Numbered from the stretch's first letter, positions 1 through 8,388 are shown. The stretch is 34,822 bases of DNA from Alphaproteobacteria bacterium (GCA_018820275.1 JAHJOO010000001.1:1-34822), one strand, 5' to 3'. Program-made: numbers and translations. The notes: generated by a model from the letters alone, not told the origin.

Positions 1-207
1 GACCGTGTCGGCGGCATGCAGCGCCGGCGCGTCGCCCGGGCCCACCGCGGCGGCCACGCCGCCCTGCGCCCAGGCCGAGGCCGAGGCGCGCAGCAGCGGC
101 TCCGGCGAGATCACCAGGGTCGGACGCGGAGCCGCCTCCAGCGCGGCCGCCAGCCCCGCCAGCCCGCCGCCGATCACCAGCGGCCCGTCGTGGAGGATCC
201 GTCTCAC
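1..207 (-). CDS. nadB: L-aspartate oxidase NadB, N-terminal part (cut by window edge)
   Basis: Reverse-strand reading from a GTG at 207 gives 69 codons that run open off the window edge. The N-terminus has the FAD dinucleotide-binding glycine motif GGGLAGLAAA at about residues 13-22, then the ASASAWAQGGVAAA stretch at about 41-54, typical of L-aspartate oxidase (a flavoenzyme converting aspartate to iminoaspartate for NAD synthesis). The GTG overlaps the TGA of the upstream protease gene (GTGA), so translation is probably coupled. It lies in one operon with nadA, whose product uses the iminoaspartate. The rest of the protein is outside the window, so catalytic residues cannot be checked. Confidence 0.85.
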   Translation of the reverse strand, partial: MRRILHDGPLVIGGGLAGLAAALEAAPRPTLVISPEPLLRASASAWAQGGVAAAVGPGDAPALHAADTV

Positions 208-1046
208 TCGACCAGCCCCAGGAAGCGGCCGCCCTGACTGAGCCCGCTCGCCAGGCCGCCGTCGCCCAGCGGCGCGAGGGCGGCGATGCCCACGGCGACG
301 CACGCGGCGGCCGTGGCGACGAACAGGAGCGTGCTCATCCCCGCCTCGCCCCAGGTCAGAGGTCGGCCGTAGGGCCGCCACTTGCCGCGACGCAGATGGC
401 CGATCAGGGCGATGCCGAGGAAGGCCGCGAACAGGAAGCTGCCGTTGGTCACGCCCCACCAGACCACCGCCGCGCCGGTGGCCAGCAGGGCCGCCCATTC
501 CAGCATCGGGTGGATCCGCGCCAGCACGGGCCCAAGCGCCTTGGCGCCGTCCAGCGGAGGCGCCGGCGCAAGGTTGACCAGATTGATCATGGCGATGGCG
601 AAGGCGCCGAACAGCCAGGCCGGCCCGCCGGTGAGCTGCCACAGACCGAAGAAGGGCGCCGCCGCCAGCAGTCCGAACGCCGGACCCGCCAGAGACACCA
701 GGACGCCGTCCCACTCGCTCTTCGGATTGCGCTGCGCCTTCGCCAGTCCGCCCAGGAAGGGGATGATGTAGATCTTCGCCGGCCCCATGCCGAGCCGGTT
801 CATGGCCAGCACGTGCCCGTACTCGTGCAGGAACAGGCCGAAAATGAGCGCCACGACGATCACCCAGCTGCCGGTCAGGTACCAGATCAGTCCACCCAGC
901 AGCAGGGTCGAGATCACGGCCCAGAGCGGGCTCTGGCCCTTGTCGAACCCGGGTTCGTCCGCGGCCGGGCGCGGAGGCTCCGTCGCGACGGCGGCGGCGG
1001 ACGGCCGGGGGTCCCAGGGGCCGGGTCTGCGGGGGGTTTCGGTCAT
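204..1046 (-). CDS. Site-2-protease-like M50 family membrane metalloprotease
   Basis: 280 residues. A proline-rich cytosolic N-terminus of about 38 residues precedes several hydrophobic segments. The zinc motif HEYGH is at about residues 74-78, and the second motif, NLAPAPPLDGAK, is at about 158-169 with the presumed third zinc ligand Asp166. These mark the M50/site-2 protease fold, which cleaves peptide bonds in or near membranes. ATG at 1046 overlaps the stop of the small ORF upstream (ATGA), and its stop overlaps the nadB start (GTGA), so it is translated as part of the nadA-nadB operon. Its substrate is unknown, and why a protease sits between two quinolinate-pathway genes is not explained by the sequence. 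The family call is firm; the link to NAD metabolism rests on position only. Confidence 0.88.
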   Translation of the reverse strand: MTETPRRPGPWDPRPSAAAVATEPPRPAADEPGFDKGQSPLWAVISTLLLGGLIWYLTGSWVIVVALIFGLFLHEYGHVLAMNRLGMGPAKIYIIPFLGGLAKAQRNPKSEWDGVLVSLAGPAFGLLAAAPFFGLWQLTGGPAWLFGAFAIAMINLVNLAPAPPLDGAKALGPVLARIHPMLEWAALLATGAAVVWWGVTNGSFLFAAFLGIALIGHLRRGKWRPYGRPLTWGEAGMSTLLFVATAAACVAVGIAALAPLGDGGLASGLSQGGRFLGLVE

Positions 1047-1156
1047 CGACGGGACTTGGCCTTCCCGCCGCGCAACAGCAAGGCCAGCACGGCGAGAAGC
1101 CGCAGGCTGCGCGGGTCGACCGTCGCGACGGCGCGCACGGGGGCGACGTAGTGCAT
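1043..1156 (-). CDS. 37-residue small protein coupled between nadA and the M50 protease
   Basis: An ATG at 1156-1154 overlaps the nadA TGA (ATGA), and the ORF's own TGA at 1045-1043 overlaps the ATG of the M50 protease (ATGA). The 37-residue product starts MHYVAPVRAV, has a short hydrophobic stretch (LRLLAVLALLL, about residues 18-28) and ends in a basic tail (RGGKAKSRR). Chained 4-base overlaps at both ends are what a real coupled cistron looks like in this genome. The hydrophobic segment is short for a full transmembrane helix but could be a membrane-surface anchor. No family is recognised. It could instead be a chance open stretch filling a 110-base gap. Confidence 0.5.
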   Translation of the reverse strand: MHYVAPVRAVATVDPRSLRLLAVLALLLRGGKAKSRR

Positions 1157-2235
1157 CACAGCAGCTCCACCGCCACGTGGTGCCGGGCCTTGACCATGTC
1201 GTAGCGCGCGGGAACGGGGGGCGGCGGCAGGTCGACCATGCGTTGGACCGCCAGCCGGGCGCGCTCGGCCATCTCCTCGGGCACGGTCACCTCGAACTGC
1301 ATGTGCAGCAGGGCGTCGCGGATGTTTTCCAGCGTGATCCGCTTCATGTGCGGGCACAGGTTGCAGGGGCCGATGAACTGGGTGCCCGGCGCGTCGGCGG
1401 CGATGTTGGACGCCATCGAGCACTCGGTGATCAGCACCACCTGCTTCGGCTTGCGCGTCGTGACGTAGTCCGCCATCGCCCCGGTCGATCCGGCGAAGTC
1501 GGCGGCGGCCAGTATCTCCTCCGGGCATTCCGGGTGCGCCAGGATGTCCGCCTCCGGCCAGGCTTCGCGCATGTCGGCGATGTCCTGCGCCGTGAAGCGC
1601 TCGTGCACCTCGCACCGACCCTGCCAGGCGACGATGCCGACGGTCGTCTGGGCCGCCACGTTGCGGGCCAGGAACTCGTCGGGGATCAGGATGACCTTGT
1701 CGACGCCCCACTCCCGCGCGGCCCACTCCACCACCTGCACGGCGTTGGCGGACGTGCAGCAGATGTCGGTCTCGGCCTTCACGTCGGCGGTGGTGTTCAC
1801 ATAGGTGACTACCGGCAGACCCGGATGCCGCTGCTTGATCAGGCGCACGTCCGCGCCCGTGATCGACGCCGCAAGCGAACAGCCGGCGCGCAGGTCGGGG
1901 ATCAGGACGGTCTTCTCCGGGCTCAGGATCTTCGACGTCTCGGCCATGAAGTGCACGCCGGCCTGGACGATGACCTTCGCCTTCGACTTCGCCGCCTCCT
2001 TCGCCAGGCCGAGGCTGTCGCCGACGTAGTCGCCGACGCCGTGGAAGACGTCCGGCGTCATGTAGTTGTGGGCCAGGATGACGGCGTCGCGCTCGCGCTT
2101 CAGCCGGTTGATCTCGGCGATCAGCTCGGCCTTGGCCGGCCATTCCAGGGGCGTGACGTGGTCCCTGACCTTGTCCCAGACGCCCGCGGTCTGACGCGCC
2201 GTCTCCGCCGAAATCCCGAACATGCCGTCCGCCAT
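1156..2235 (-). CDS. nadA: Quinolinate synthase NadA
   Basis: About 359 residues, typical for the iron-sulfur quinolinate synthase, which condenses iminoaspartate with dihydroxyacetone phosphate. Visible family motifs are ILAHNYMTPDV near residue 54, PDLRAGCSLA near 114, VNTTADVKAETDICCTSANA near 147, ECSMASN near 272 and GPCNLCPHMKRITL near 290. Cluster ligands are expected to be the Cys of GCSLA (about 119), the Cys near 208 and the Cys of CPHM (about 294). ATG at 2235 is preferred because an AAGGGG ribosome site lies 6 bases before it; a GTG at 2238 is also in frame. First gene of the nadA-smORF-M50-nadB operon; two matching inverted repeats lie just upstream. Confidence 0.95.
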   Translation of the reverse strand: MADGMFGISAETARQTAGVWDKVRDHVTPLEWPAKAELIAEINRLKRERDAVILAHNYMTPDVFHGVGDYVGDSLGLAKEAAKSKAKVIVQAGVHFMAETSKILSPEKTVLIPDLRAGCSLAASITGADVRLIKQRHPGLPVVTYVNTTADVKAETDICCTSANAVQVVEWAAREWGVDKVILIPDEFLARNVAAQTTVGIVAWQGRCEVHERFTAQDIADMREAWPEADILAHPECPEEILAAADFAGSTGAMADYVTTRKPKQVVLITECSMASNIAADAPGTQFIGPCNLCPHMKRITLENIRDALLHMQFEVTVPEEMAERARLAVQRMVDLPPPPVPARYDMVKARHHVAVELL

Positions 2236-2248
2236 CACACACCCCTTT

Positions 2249-2263
2249 TGCTCTCATTGAGCA
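2249..2263 (-). promoter_or_regulatory. Operator-like inverted repeat 1 upstream of nadA
   Basis: TGCTC and GAGCA arms around a 5-base centre, 13 bases upstream of the nadA ATG and abutting its ribosome-binding site. It shares the pattern TGCT-N7-AGCATA with the site at 2311-2333, at identical internal spacing. Binding here would block translation or transcription initiation of nadA. A NadQ-type NAD repressor of alphaproteobacteria is the natural candidate, but the regulator is inferred, not seen. Confidence 0.55.
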
Positions 2264-2310
2264 TATCTGAGGGCCGAAGAGCGGCGGCCCGCCCTCCGGC
2301 GGACCCCCGA

Positions 2311-2333
2311 CTTATGCTCAGTTTCAGCATAAG
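2311..2333 (-). promoter_or_regulatory. Operator-like inverted repeat 2 upstream of nadA
   Basis: A perfect palindrome with 8-base arms CTTATGCT and AGCATAAG around 7 bases. It lies 66 bases from the matching copy at 2249-2263 and has the same TGCT-N7-AGCAT core. Two spaced copies of one dyad before an NAD operon fit a repressor-binding pair; the nadA promoter would lie between or within them. Confidence 0.6.
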
Positions 2334-2372
2334 TGCCGACAATCTAGTCCCGGGCCCGCAAAACGCAAGGGG

Positions 2373-3008
2373 TCAGACGCCGTACAGGGCCCCCAGCCGC
2401 CAGCGCACGTCCTGCAGCTCGCGTTCGGCCCAGCGCAGGTCCTCCTGGGCGCGCCGCCACTCCCCGATCGTGCCCTCGCGCTCATCGCGCAGCTCGCCGA
2501 CCCGGTCGCAGGCGCGCTCGCGCTCGGCCTGGGTCAGGTTCTGGTCCCGGCATTCGCGTCGCTTGGCGTCGATCTTGCCGTCCAGTTCCTCGGCCCGCGA
2601 GGCGTAGGACGACACCCGGGACGCGGCGTCCGACACCGCCCGTTCCGCCGCGCCCAGCACCTGTCCGTCGCGGTAGGCCTCGAGGAACGGCGCCTCGACC
2701 GAAGCCGGGCACACCCCTTCGTAAGTAGAGCCGTTGCGCCCGACCTGAAAGCCGTTGGCGGGGATGCAGTAGCTTCGCAGGCCCTGCTCGCGGGCGGCGA
2801 AGTAGATCGCCTCGTCCGGCACCACGCCCACCTTGGCGCACGCCTCCGCGTGGGACTGCAGCCGGCCGGGGGCGTAACCGGCGCGACCGTCCTTCAGACC
2901 GACCTCGCCCCACGCGCCCGCCAGGCACTGGTCCTCGCTCATCGTGGCGCAGCTGCCCAGAGCCAAGGCCGCCGCCGCCGCGCCGAGCATGATGATCACA
3001 GTCCGCAT
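2373..3008 (-). CDS. DUF2799-type lipoprotein
   Basis: 211 residues from the ATG at 3008, chosen for the GGAGGG ribosome site 4-9 bases upstream and because it begins a signal peptide (MRTVIIMLGAAAAALALGSC) whose LGSC lipobox predicts lipidation near Cys20. The body has the Cys/Tyr-containing pattern of DUF2799 proteins (WGEVGLKDGRAGY near residue 33, REQGLRSYC near 73), then a charged, probably coiled-coil C-terminal half rich in Arg and Glu. An outer-membrane or periplasmic anchor role is likely; the molecular function of the family is unknown. It is transcribed divergently from the rluD-type gene. Confidence 0.8.
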   Translation of the reverse strand: MRTVIIMLGAAAAALALGSCATMSEDQCLAGAWGEVGLKDGRAGYAPGRLQSHAEACAKVGVVPDEAIYFAAREQGLRSYCIPANGFQVGRNGSTYEGVCPASVEAPFLEAYRDGQVLGAAERAVSDAASRVSSYASRAEELDGKIDAKRRECRDQNLTQAERERACDRVGELRDEREGTIGEWRRAQEDLRWAERELQDVRWRLGALYGV

Positions 3009-3036
3009 CGTTCCCTCCCCCGACCGATCGCCCGGC

Positions 3037-3065
3037 ACTATGCGCGGTCGCGGGCGGTCGGCCAA
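3037..3065 (-). promoter_or_regulatory. Candidate vegetative promoter for the DUF2799 lipoprotein
   Basis: On the minus strand TTGGCC and CATAGT are separated by 17 bases, about 30 bases upstream of the start codon. This is a reasonable housekeeping-sigma match placed in the divergent intergenic region. Judged by eye only. Confidence 0.35.
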
Positions 3066-3067
3066 GC

Positions 3068-3096
3068 TTGTCGGCGCGCTCCGATCGCGTGCTATG
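3068..3096 (+). promoter_or_regulatory. Candidate promoter giving a leaderless rluD-type transcript
   Basis: TTGTCGG (3068-3074) and GCTATG (3091-3096) resemble the Caulobacter housekeeping pattern TTGACGS / GCTANAWC, though the 16-base spacing is slightly long. The GTG start at 3105 lies only about 9 bases after the -10-like box and lacks a clear ribosome site, so the mRNA is probably leaderless or nearly so. Confidence 0.4.
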
Positions 3097-3104
3097 TCGG
3101 GCGG

Positions 3105-4103
3105 GTGCAAGACGACCTCCCCGACGACGATGCGGCGGCCGAAGCGCTCGAGGTCCGGCTGAAGGGCGACGAGGGCCGCCTGGACCGCGCCCTGGCCGCG
3201 GCCCTGCCCCACCTGTCGCGCGCCCGGATTCAGGCCCTGATCGCCGGGGGGCGCGCCTCCCGCGAGGGCGTCCTTCTGCGCGACGGGTCGGGCAAGACCG
3301 TCGCGGGCCTGCACCGGATCGAGGTTCCCCCCGCGACGGCGGCGATTCCCCTGCCCGAAGCGATCCCGCTGACCGTCCTGTTCGAGGACGCCGACCTGAT
3401 CGTCATCGACAAGCCCGCAGGCATGGCCGCCCACCCCGCGCCCGGCAGCTGGACCGGCACCCTCGTCAACGCCCTGCTGCACCACTGCGGCGCCTCCCTG
3501 TCCGGGATCGGCGGGGTCGCCCGGCCCGGCATCGTCCACCGACTGGACAAGGACACCTCCGGCGTCATGGTCGCGGCCAAGTCCGACCGGGCGCACGCGG
3601 GCCTGTCCGCCCTGTTCGCCGCCCACGACATCGAGCGCAGCTACGTCGCCCTCACCCGCGGCGCGCCGGACCCGGCGCGGGGACGCATCCAGACGCAGAT
3701 CGGACGCTCGTCGGCAGACCGCAAGAAGATGGCCGTCCTCCGCTCCGGCGGGCGCGAGGCGATCACGGATTACGCGGTCCAGCGGACCTTCGGGGCCCCG
3801 CGGAAGCCGGGCGCCGCGCCTCTCGCCGCGCGGGTGCTGTGCACCCTTCACACCGGTCGGACCCACCAGATCCGGGTGCATCTCGCCTCGAAGGGCGCGC
3901 CGATCCTCGGCGACCCGACCTACGGCTCGGGCAGTCCCGCCGCCCCCGTCCGCGAGGCGATCATCGCGGCCGGCCTGACGCGCCAGGCGCTGCATGCGGC
4001 GGTCCTCGGCTTCGTCCATCCGGTCACCGGCGAACCCCTGCGCTTCGAGACGACGCCGCCGGCCGACATGGCGGCCCTCGAACGAGGACTGTCCGACCTG
4101 TGA
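3105..4103 (+). CDS. rluD: RluA/RluD family large-subunit rRNA pseudouridine synthase
   Basis: 332 residues from the GTG at 3105. An S4-like RNA-binding stretch (GRLDRALAAALPHLSRARIQ, about 24-43) precedes the catalytic domain with LIVIDKPAGMAAHP near 98 and the family-defining HRLDKDTSG at about 145-153, whose Asp148 is the predicted nucleophile for uridine isomerisation. The C-terminal TGRTHQIRVHLAS block is also present. RluD makes pseudouridines in helix 69 of 23S rRNA; the exact target site cannot be read from sequence. Its neighbourhood just before rpoH is common in alphaproteobacteria. Its stop overlaps the next gene's start (GTGA). Longer in-frame starts lie upstream but run through the divergent promoter region and were rejected. 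Confidence 0.88.
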   Translation: MQDDLPDDDAAAEALEVRLKGDEGRLDRALAAALPHLSRARIQALIAGGRASREGVLLRDGSGKTVAGLHRIEVPPATAAIPLPEAIPLTVLFEDADLIVIDKPAGMAAHPAPGSWTGTLVNALLHHCGASLSGIGGVARPGIVHRLDKDTSGVMVAAKSDRAHAGLSALFAAHDIERSYVALTRGAPDPARGRIQTQIGRSSADRKKMAVLRSGGREAITDYAVQRTFGAPRKPGAAPLAARVLCTLHTGRTHQIRVHLASKGAPILGDPTYGSGSPAAPVREAIIAAGLTRQALHAAVLGFVHPVTGEPLRFETTPPADMAALERGLSDL

Positions 4104-4798
4104 GGGCCGCGATCCTCACGCTGGTCTTCACGCTCGCCGGCTGCGACGCCGCCCCGGATGCGGACTCCTGGCGTCGTCCCGGCTCGGCGACTCCGAACGC
4201 GGCGGGGCTCGTCTCCCTTCCCTGCGACGCGTCGACGCCGCTGGAGCCGACGCGGCCCCGATACTGTCGGGACGACCGCCACTGGGTCACGCCGCAGGCG
4301 CGCGCGGCGCTCATCGACGCGGCAACCGCCGTTCGGAGCCGATATCCCGGCGAGGTCCTCAGCTTCATGGACGCCTCCGGGCCGGACGGCGTGACGCCCT
4401 TCCCGCCTCATCTCAGCCACGGCGACGGCCGCCAGATCGACCTGGGCCTCTACTACACTGACGTTGAGGGCCGGCCGCTCCGGACCTTCCCCGCCTACGA
4501 GCGCCACGGCGGATACTGGCCCGCCGAACCGCCCCGCCCGGGCGAGATCGTCGCCTGTCCGCAGGGGCGGGTCGGCCGCGCGGAGAAGCCGGATCCTCCG
4601 GCCGATCGCCCCTGGCGTCTCGACGAGGCGAGAACCCGGGCGCTGCTCGAGGCGTTGATCGGGGACCGACGCGTCCGCCGCGTCCTGATCGAACCCCATC
4701 TCGAGATGCGCCTGGGGCTTTGGGGGCATCCCAAGCTGAGGTTCGCGGGATGTCAGGCGGCGCGGCACGACGACCACATCCACGTCGATTTTCACTGA
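4100..4798 (+). CDS. MepA-like penicillin-insensitive murein endopeptidase, lipoprotein
   Basis: 232 residues from the GTG at 4100, which overlaps the TGA of the rluD-type gene (GTGA). The N-terminus is a short lipoprotein signal ending in the lipobox LAGC (Cys15). The metal-binding pattern of the MepA/M15-like peptidases is visible as HLSHGDGRQIDLGLYY (His107 and Asp114) and, near the C-terminus, HDDHIHVDFH (His226, His228). These enzymes cut peptide crosslinks in peptidoglycan, so a periplasmic membrane-anchored hydrolase is inferred. It is translationally coupled to an rRNA-modifying enzyme, probably through operon packing rather than shared function. The reading frame upstream of 4100 is a shadow of rluD. 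Confidence 0.8.
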   Translation: MRAAILTLVFTLAGCDAAPDADSWRRPGSATPNAAGLVSLPCDASTPLEPTRPRYCRDDRHWVTPQARAALIDAATAVRSRYPGEVLSFMDASGPDGVTPFPPHLSHGDGRQIDLGLYYTDVEGRPLRTFPAYERHGGYWPAEPPRPGEIVACPQGRVGRAEKPDPPADRPWRLDEARTRALLEALIGDRRVRRVLIEPHLEMRLGLWGHPKLRFAGCQAARHDDHIHVDFH

Positions 4799-4809
4799 CG
4801 GAGGCCAAG

Positions 4810-5088
4810 ATGACGGACATTTCCTGGGACACGGCCGGTTCCCGCTACGTCCTGCCGCTGGGCGGCGAGGAGGAGGCGCAGGTCGACGTCCGCACCTCCG
4901 ACGGCGTCATGACCCTCCGGCGCGTCTTCGTGCCGCCCTCGCATGAGGGTCAGGGGCTTGCCGCCCGGCTGATGGCGCACGTCGCGGACGACGCCCGCGC
5001 CCAAGGCCTGAAGATCGTCCCCGTCTGTTCCTACGCGGACGTCTGGTTCCGCCGGAACAAGGACCAGCAGGACCTGCTGGCGGCCTAG
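4810..5088 (+). CDS. Small GNAT-type N-acetyltransferase (YjdJ-like)
   Basis: 92 residues from the ATG at 4810, preceded by a good GGAGG ribosome site. The sequence has the short one-domain acetyltransferase pattern: a beta-rich N-terminus, then VFVPPSHEGQGLAARLMAHV (about 41-60), which matches the acetyl-CoA pyrophosphate loop (QGLA), then IVPVCSYADVWFRRN near 72. This is the compact GNAT-like family (about 90 residues) whose substrate is generally unknown. It starts 12 bases after the endopeptidase gene. Its TAG stop lies inside one arm of the inverted repeat at 5086-5112. Confidence 0.82.
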   Translation: MTDISWDTAGSRYVLPLGGEEEAQVDVRTSDGVMTLRRVFVPPSHEGQGLAARLMAHVADDARAQGLKIVPVCSYADVWFRRNKDQQDLLAA

Positions 5089-5112
5089 TGCGTCTTGATT
5101 AAGGACGCACTA
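5086..5112 (+). repeat. Perfect 9-base inverted repeat over the GNAT stop codon
   Basis: TAGTGCGTC and GACGCACTA flank a 9-base centre. The first arm carries the TAG stop of the GNAT gene. No T-run follows, so it is not a standard terminator, and it overlaps the TTGATTA element of the candidate rpoH promoter. It could be an operator for rpoH or an RNA hairpin ending the upstream message. Confidence 0.6.
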
Positions 5113-5123
5113 TCCGCTACACA
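5095..5123 (+). promoter_or_regulatory. Candidate housekeeping promoter of rpoH
   Basis: TTGATTA at 5095-5101, 14 bases, then GCTACACA at 5116-5123. This fits the Caulobacter vegetative consensus (TTGACGS-N10-14-GCTANAWC). It lies about 165 bases upstream of the rpoH ATG. Caulobacter rpoH is known to use both a vegetative and a heat-shock promoter. Confidence 0.45.
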
Positions 5124-5177
5124 GGCGATCACAGTGGCGTCCGGGCCACGGTCACGGTTCTCTGTGACGATCCGCCT

Positions 5178-5206
5178 CTTTTCGAGACCGCAACCCGGAC
5201 CCATCT
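5178..5206 (+). promoter_or_regulatory. Candidate sigma-32 autoregulatory promoter of rpoH
   Basis: ACCCATCT at 5199-5206 matches seven of eight positions of the heat-shock -10 CCCCATNT. About 15 bases upstream, CTTTTCG (5178-5184) shares only CTT with the -35 CTTGAAA. The position would allow the autoregulation described for Caulobacter rpoH. Weak -35, so tentative. Confidence 0.3.
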
Positions 5207-5289
5207 CATTCGCTGAGGGGTGAGGCGTCGGTGCGCATCGTGCGGCCGAAACCGAAGGACCCGCTCGATCGGTCGGAGGGACCACGCAT

Positions 5290-6174
5290 ATGGCCAACGC
5301 TACGCTCGCGGTGATGTCGCCTGAACAGGGGCTGTCGCGCTATCTCACGGAAATCCGCAAGTTTCCGATGCTCACCAAGGATGAGGAGTTCATGCTCGCC
5401 AAGCGGTGGAGCGAACACCAGGATCCGGAGGCGGCGCACCGCCTCGTCACCTCGCACCTGCGTCTCGTGGCCAAGATCGCCATGGGCTATCGCGGCTACG
5501 GCCTGCCGATCGGCGAGGTGATCTCCGAAGGCAACGTCGGCCTGATGCAGGCCGTCAAGAAATTCGATCCGGACAAGGGGTTCCGCCTGGCCACCTACGC
5601 CATGTGGTGGATCCGCGCCTCGATCCAGGAATACATCCTGCGCAGCTGGTCGCTCGTGAAGATGGGCACCACCGCCGCGCAGAAGAAGCTGTTCTTCAAC
5701 CTGCGCAAGGCCAAGAGCCAGATCTCGGCCTTCGAGGAAGGCGACCTGCACCCCGAGCACCTCGCCGCCATCGCCACCAAGCTGGGCGTGTCCGAGGAAG
5801 AGGTCACCAACATGAACCGTCGCCTCGGCGGCGACGCCTCGCTGAACGCGCCGATCCGCTCGGACGGCGAAAGCGAGTGGCAGGACTGGCTGGCCGACGA
5901 CACCGCCGTCTCCCAGGAAACCCAGCTGGCCGAGGACGAGGAAAAGTCGATCCGCATGAGCCTGCTGCAGGAGGCCATGGAAGAGCTGACCGACCGCGAG
6001 AAGCACATCCTCACCGAGCGCCGTCTCAAGGACGACCCGGTCACGCTTGAAGAGCTCGCCGGCCAGTATGGCGTCAGCCGCGAGCGCGTGCGCCAGATCG
6101 AGGTCCGTGCCTTCGAAAAGCTGCAGAAGGCCATGCGCGCGGCCGCGGAAGAGCGGAACCTCGTCGACGCCTGA
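5290..6174 (+). CDS. rpoH: RNA polymerase heat-shock sigma factor RpoH (sigma-32)
   Basis: 294 residues, the usual length. Region 2 is visible as LVTSHLRLVAKIAMGYRGYG (about 52-71), followed by GNVGLMQAVKKFDP and FRLATYAMWWIRASIQEYI (about 98-116). The RpoH box QKKLFFNLR, which separates sigma-32 from other group-3 factors, is at 131-139. Region 4 ends with a helix-turn-helix (GVSRERVRQIEVRAFEKLQ). It directs transcription of chaperones and proteases on heat shock. ATG at 5290 follows a GGAGGG site. The 200-base leader has two candidate promoters and a GTCAC/GTGAC hairpin at 5151-5168. It converges with the response regulator gene across a shared terminator. Confidence 0.97.
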   Translation: MANATLAVMSPEQGLSRYLTEIRKFPMLTKDEEFMLAKRWSEHQDPEAAHRLVTSHLRLVAKIAMGYRGYGLPIGEVISEGNVGLMQAVKKFDPDKGFRLATYAMWWIRASIQEYILRSWSLVKMGTTAAQKKLFFNLRKAKSQISAFEEGDLHPEHLAAIATKLGVSEEEVTNMNRRLGGDASLNAPIRSDGESEWQDWLADDTAVSQETQLAEDEEKSIRMSLLQEAMEELTDREKHILTERRLKDDPVTLEELAGQYGVSRERVRQIEVRAFEKLQKAMRAAAEERNLVDA

Positions 6175-6190
6175 TTTCGTCAGGATCGGG

Positions 6191-6214
6191 GAAGGCGGGC
6201 CTCAGCCCGCCTTC
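6191..6214. terminator. Bidirectional terminator between rpoH and the response regulator
   Basis: A perfect 10-base stem, GAAGGCGGGC and GCCCGCCTTC, around a CTCA loop, with TTCTTC downstream on the plus strand. It sits 17 bases after the rpoH stop. On the minus strand it contains the last codons and TGA of the response regulator, so one hairpin can end both convergent genes. The T-tract is short. Confidence 0.7.
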
Positions 6215-7047
6215 TTCAGCGGGTCCCCGGCCGACTGGTGCATCGCCAGCAGGGCCCCGATCGGGGCGGACAGGGTCGCCTTGGTGGGCGGTCCGCTGGC
6301 CAGCGTCACCTCCAGCGCGCCGACGGCCACCACCAGCCGGGTATCGGTGGCCGCCATCCCGGACGCCTTCAGTTGGCGGGCCTGCTCCCGCACGGCGCGA
6401 ACGGCCTGCTGCGGGTCGGCGTCGAACTGGTCCAGCGCGGCGGCGAGGATCCGCATGGCCTGATCCTTGGCGGCCAGCGCCGAGGTGGCGACGTCCGTCG
6501 GCTTGTCAGACTTGCGCTTGGTCGGACCGGTGTATTCGCCGGAGTTGAAGCGCCGCCGGTCCGGCCCGACGTAGGCCACGCCTTCGATCCAGTCGCGGGG
6601 CTTCAGGGCCACGTTCTCGACCCGCTTCATCAGGTCGGCGCTGGTGAAGGGCTTGCGCAGATACTCGTGCACGCCGACGTCGCGGGCACCCTTGATCGAG
6701 CTGGCGGTCGCCTCCGCCGTGACCATGATCACGGGTGCGCGGCGACACGGCATCTCCGAGCGACGCAGGCGCCTGACGAACTCCTCGCCGTCCAGGTCGC
6801 CGCCCGCGCGTTCTGTGAAGATCAGGCCGGGGTCCTGGGTCGCCGCGAGCCTCAGCGCCCGGGCATGATCCCCTTCCACGATGATCTCGCGGGTGCCGAG
6901 CCCCTTCATGATGTCGGTGATCAGCCGGGCGGCGTGGGCGTTCGGGTCCACGATCAGCACACGGCGCACGACGGGCTCCAGTCGGCTCAGCAGGCGACGA
7001 TCGACGGCGAACACGGGCGGCTCCAGGCAATTTCCGCTGACACCCAT
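6202..7047 (-). CDS. Response regulator with a Glu-substituted receiver domain
   Basis: 281 residues. A CheY-like receiver covers about residues 28-150: VLIVDPN at the start of strand 1, MVTAEA (Thr110) and YLRKPF (Lys132) are conserved. At the phospho-acceptor position, however, the sequence reads GLIFTERAGGDLDG, placing Glu79 where Asp is expected, and the acidic pair is reduced to one Asp (VDPN). Such a receiver is unlikely to be phosphorylated normally and may be fixed in an active-like state. The C-terminal 130 residues have no recognised output domain; a helical, Ala-rich segment (about 188-230) may dimerise or bind a partner. Its stop lies in the terminator shared with rpoH. Minus-strand neighbour of purA. 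Confidence 0.82.
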   Translation of the reverse strand: MGVSGNCLEPPVFAVDRRLLSRLEPVVRRVLIVDPNAHAARLITDIMKGLGTREIIVEGDHARALRLAATQDPGLIFTERAGGDLDGEEFVRRLRRSEMPCRRAPVIMVTAEATASSIKGARDVGVHEYLRKPFTSADLMKRVENVALKPRDWIEGVAYVGPDRRRFNSGEYTGPTKRKSDKPTDVATSALAAKDQAMRILAAALDQFDADPQQAVRAVREQARQLKASGMAATDTRLVVAVGALEVTLASGPPTKATLSAPIGALLAMHQSAGDPLKKAG

Positions 7048-7092
7048 ACCCGCGCGCCGGTTAAGGCGCGTTGAACGCTGCGATTTCCAGCG

Positions 7093-8388
<1,296 letters not shown>

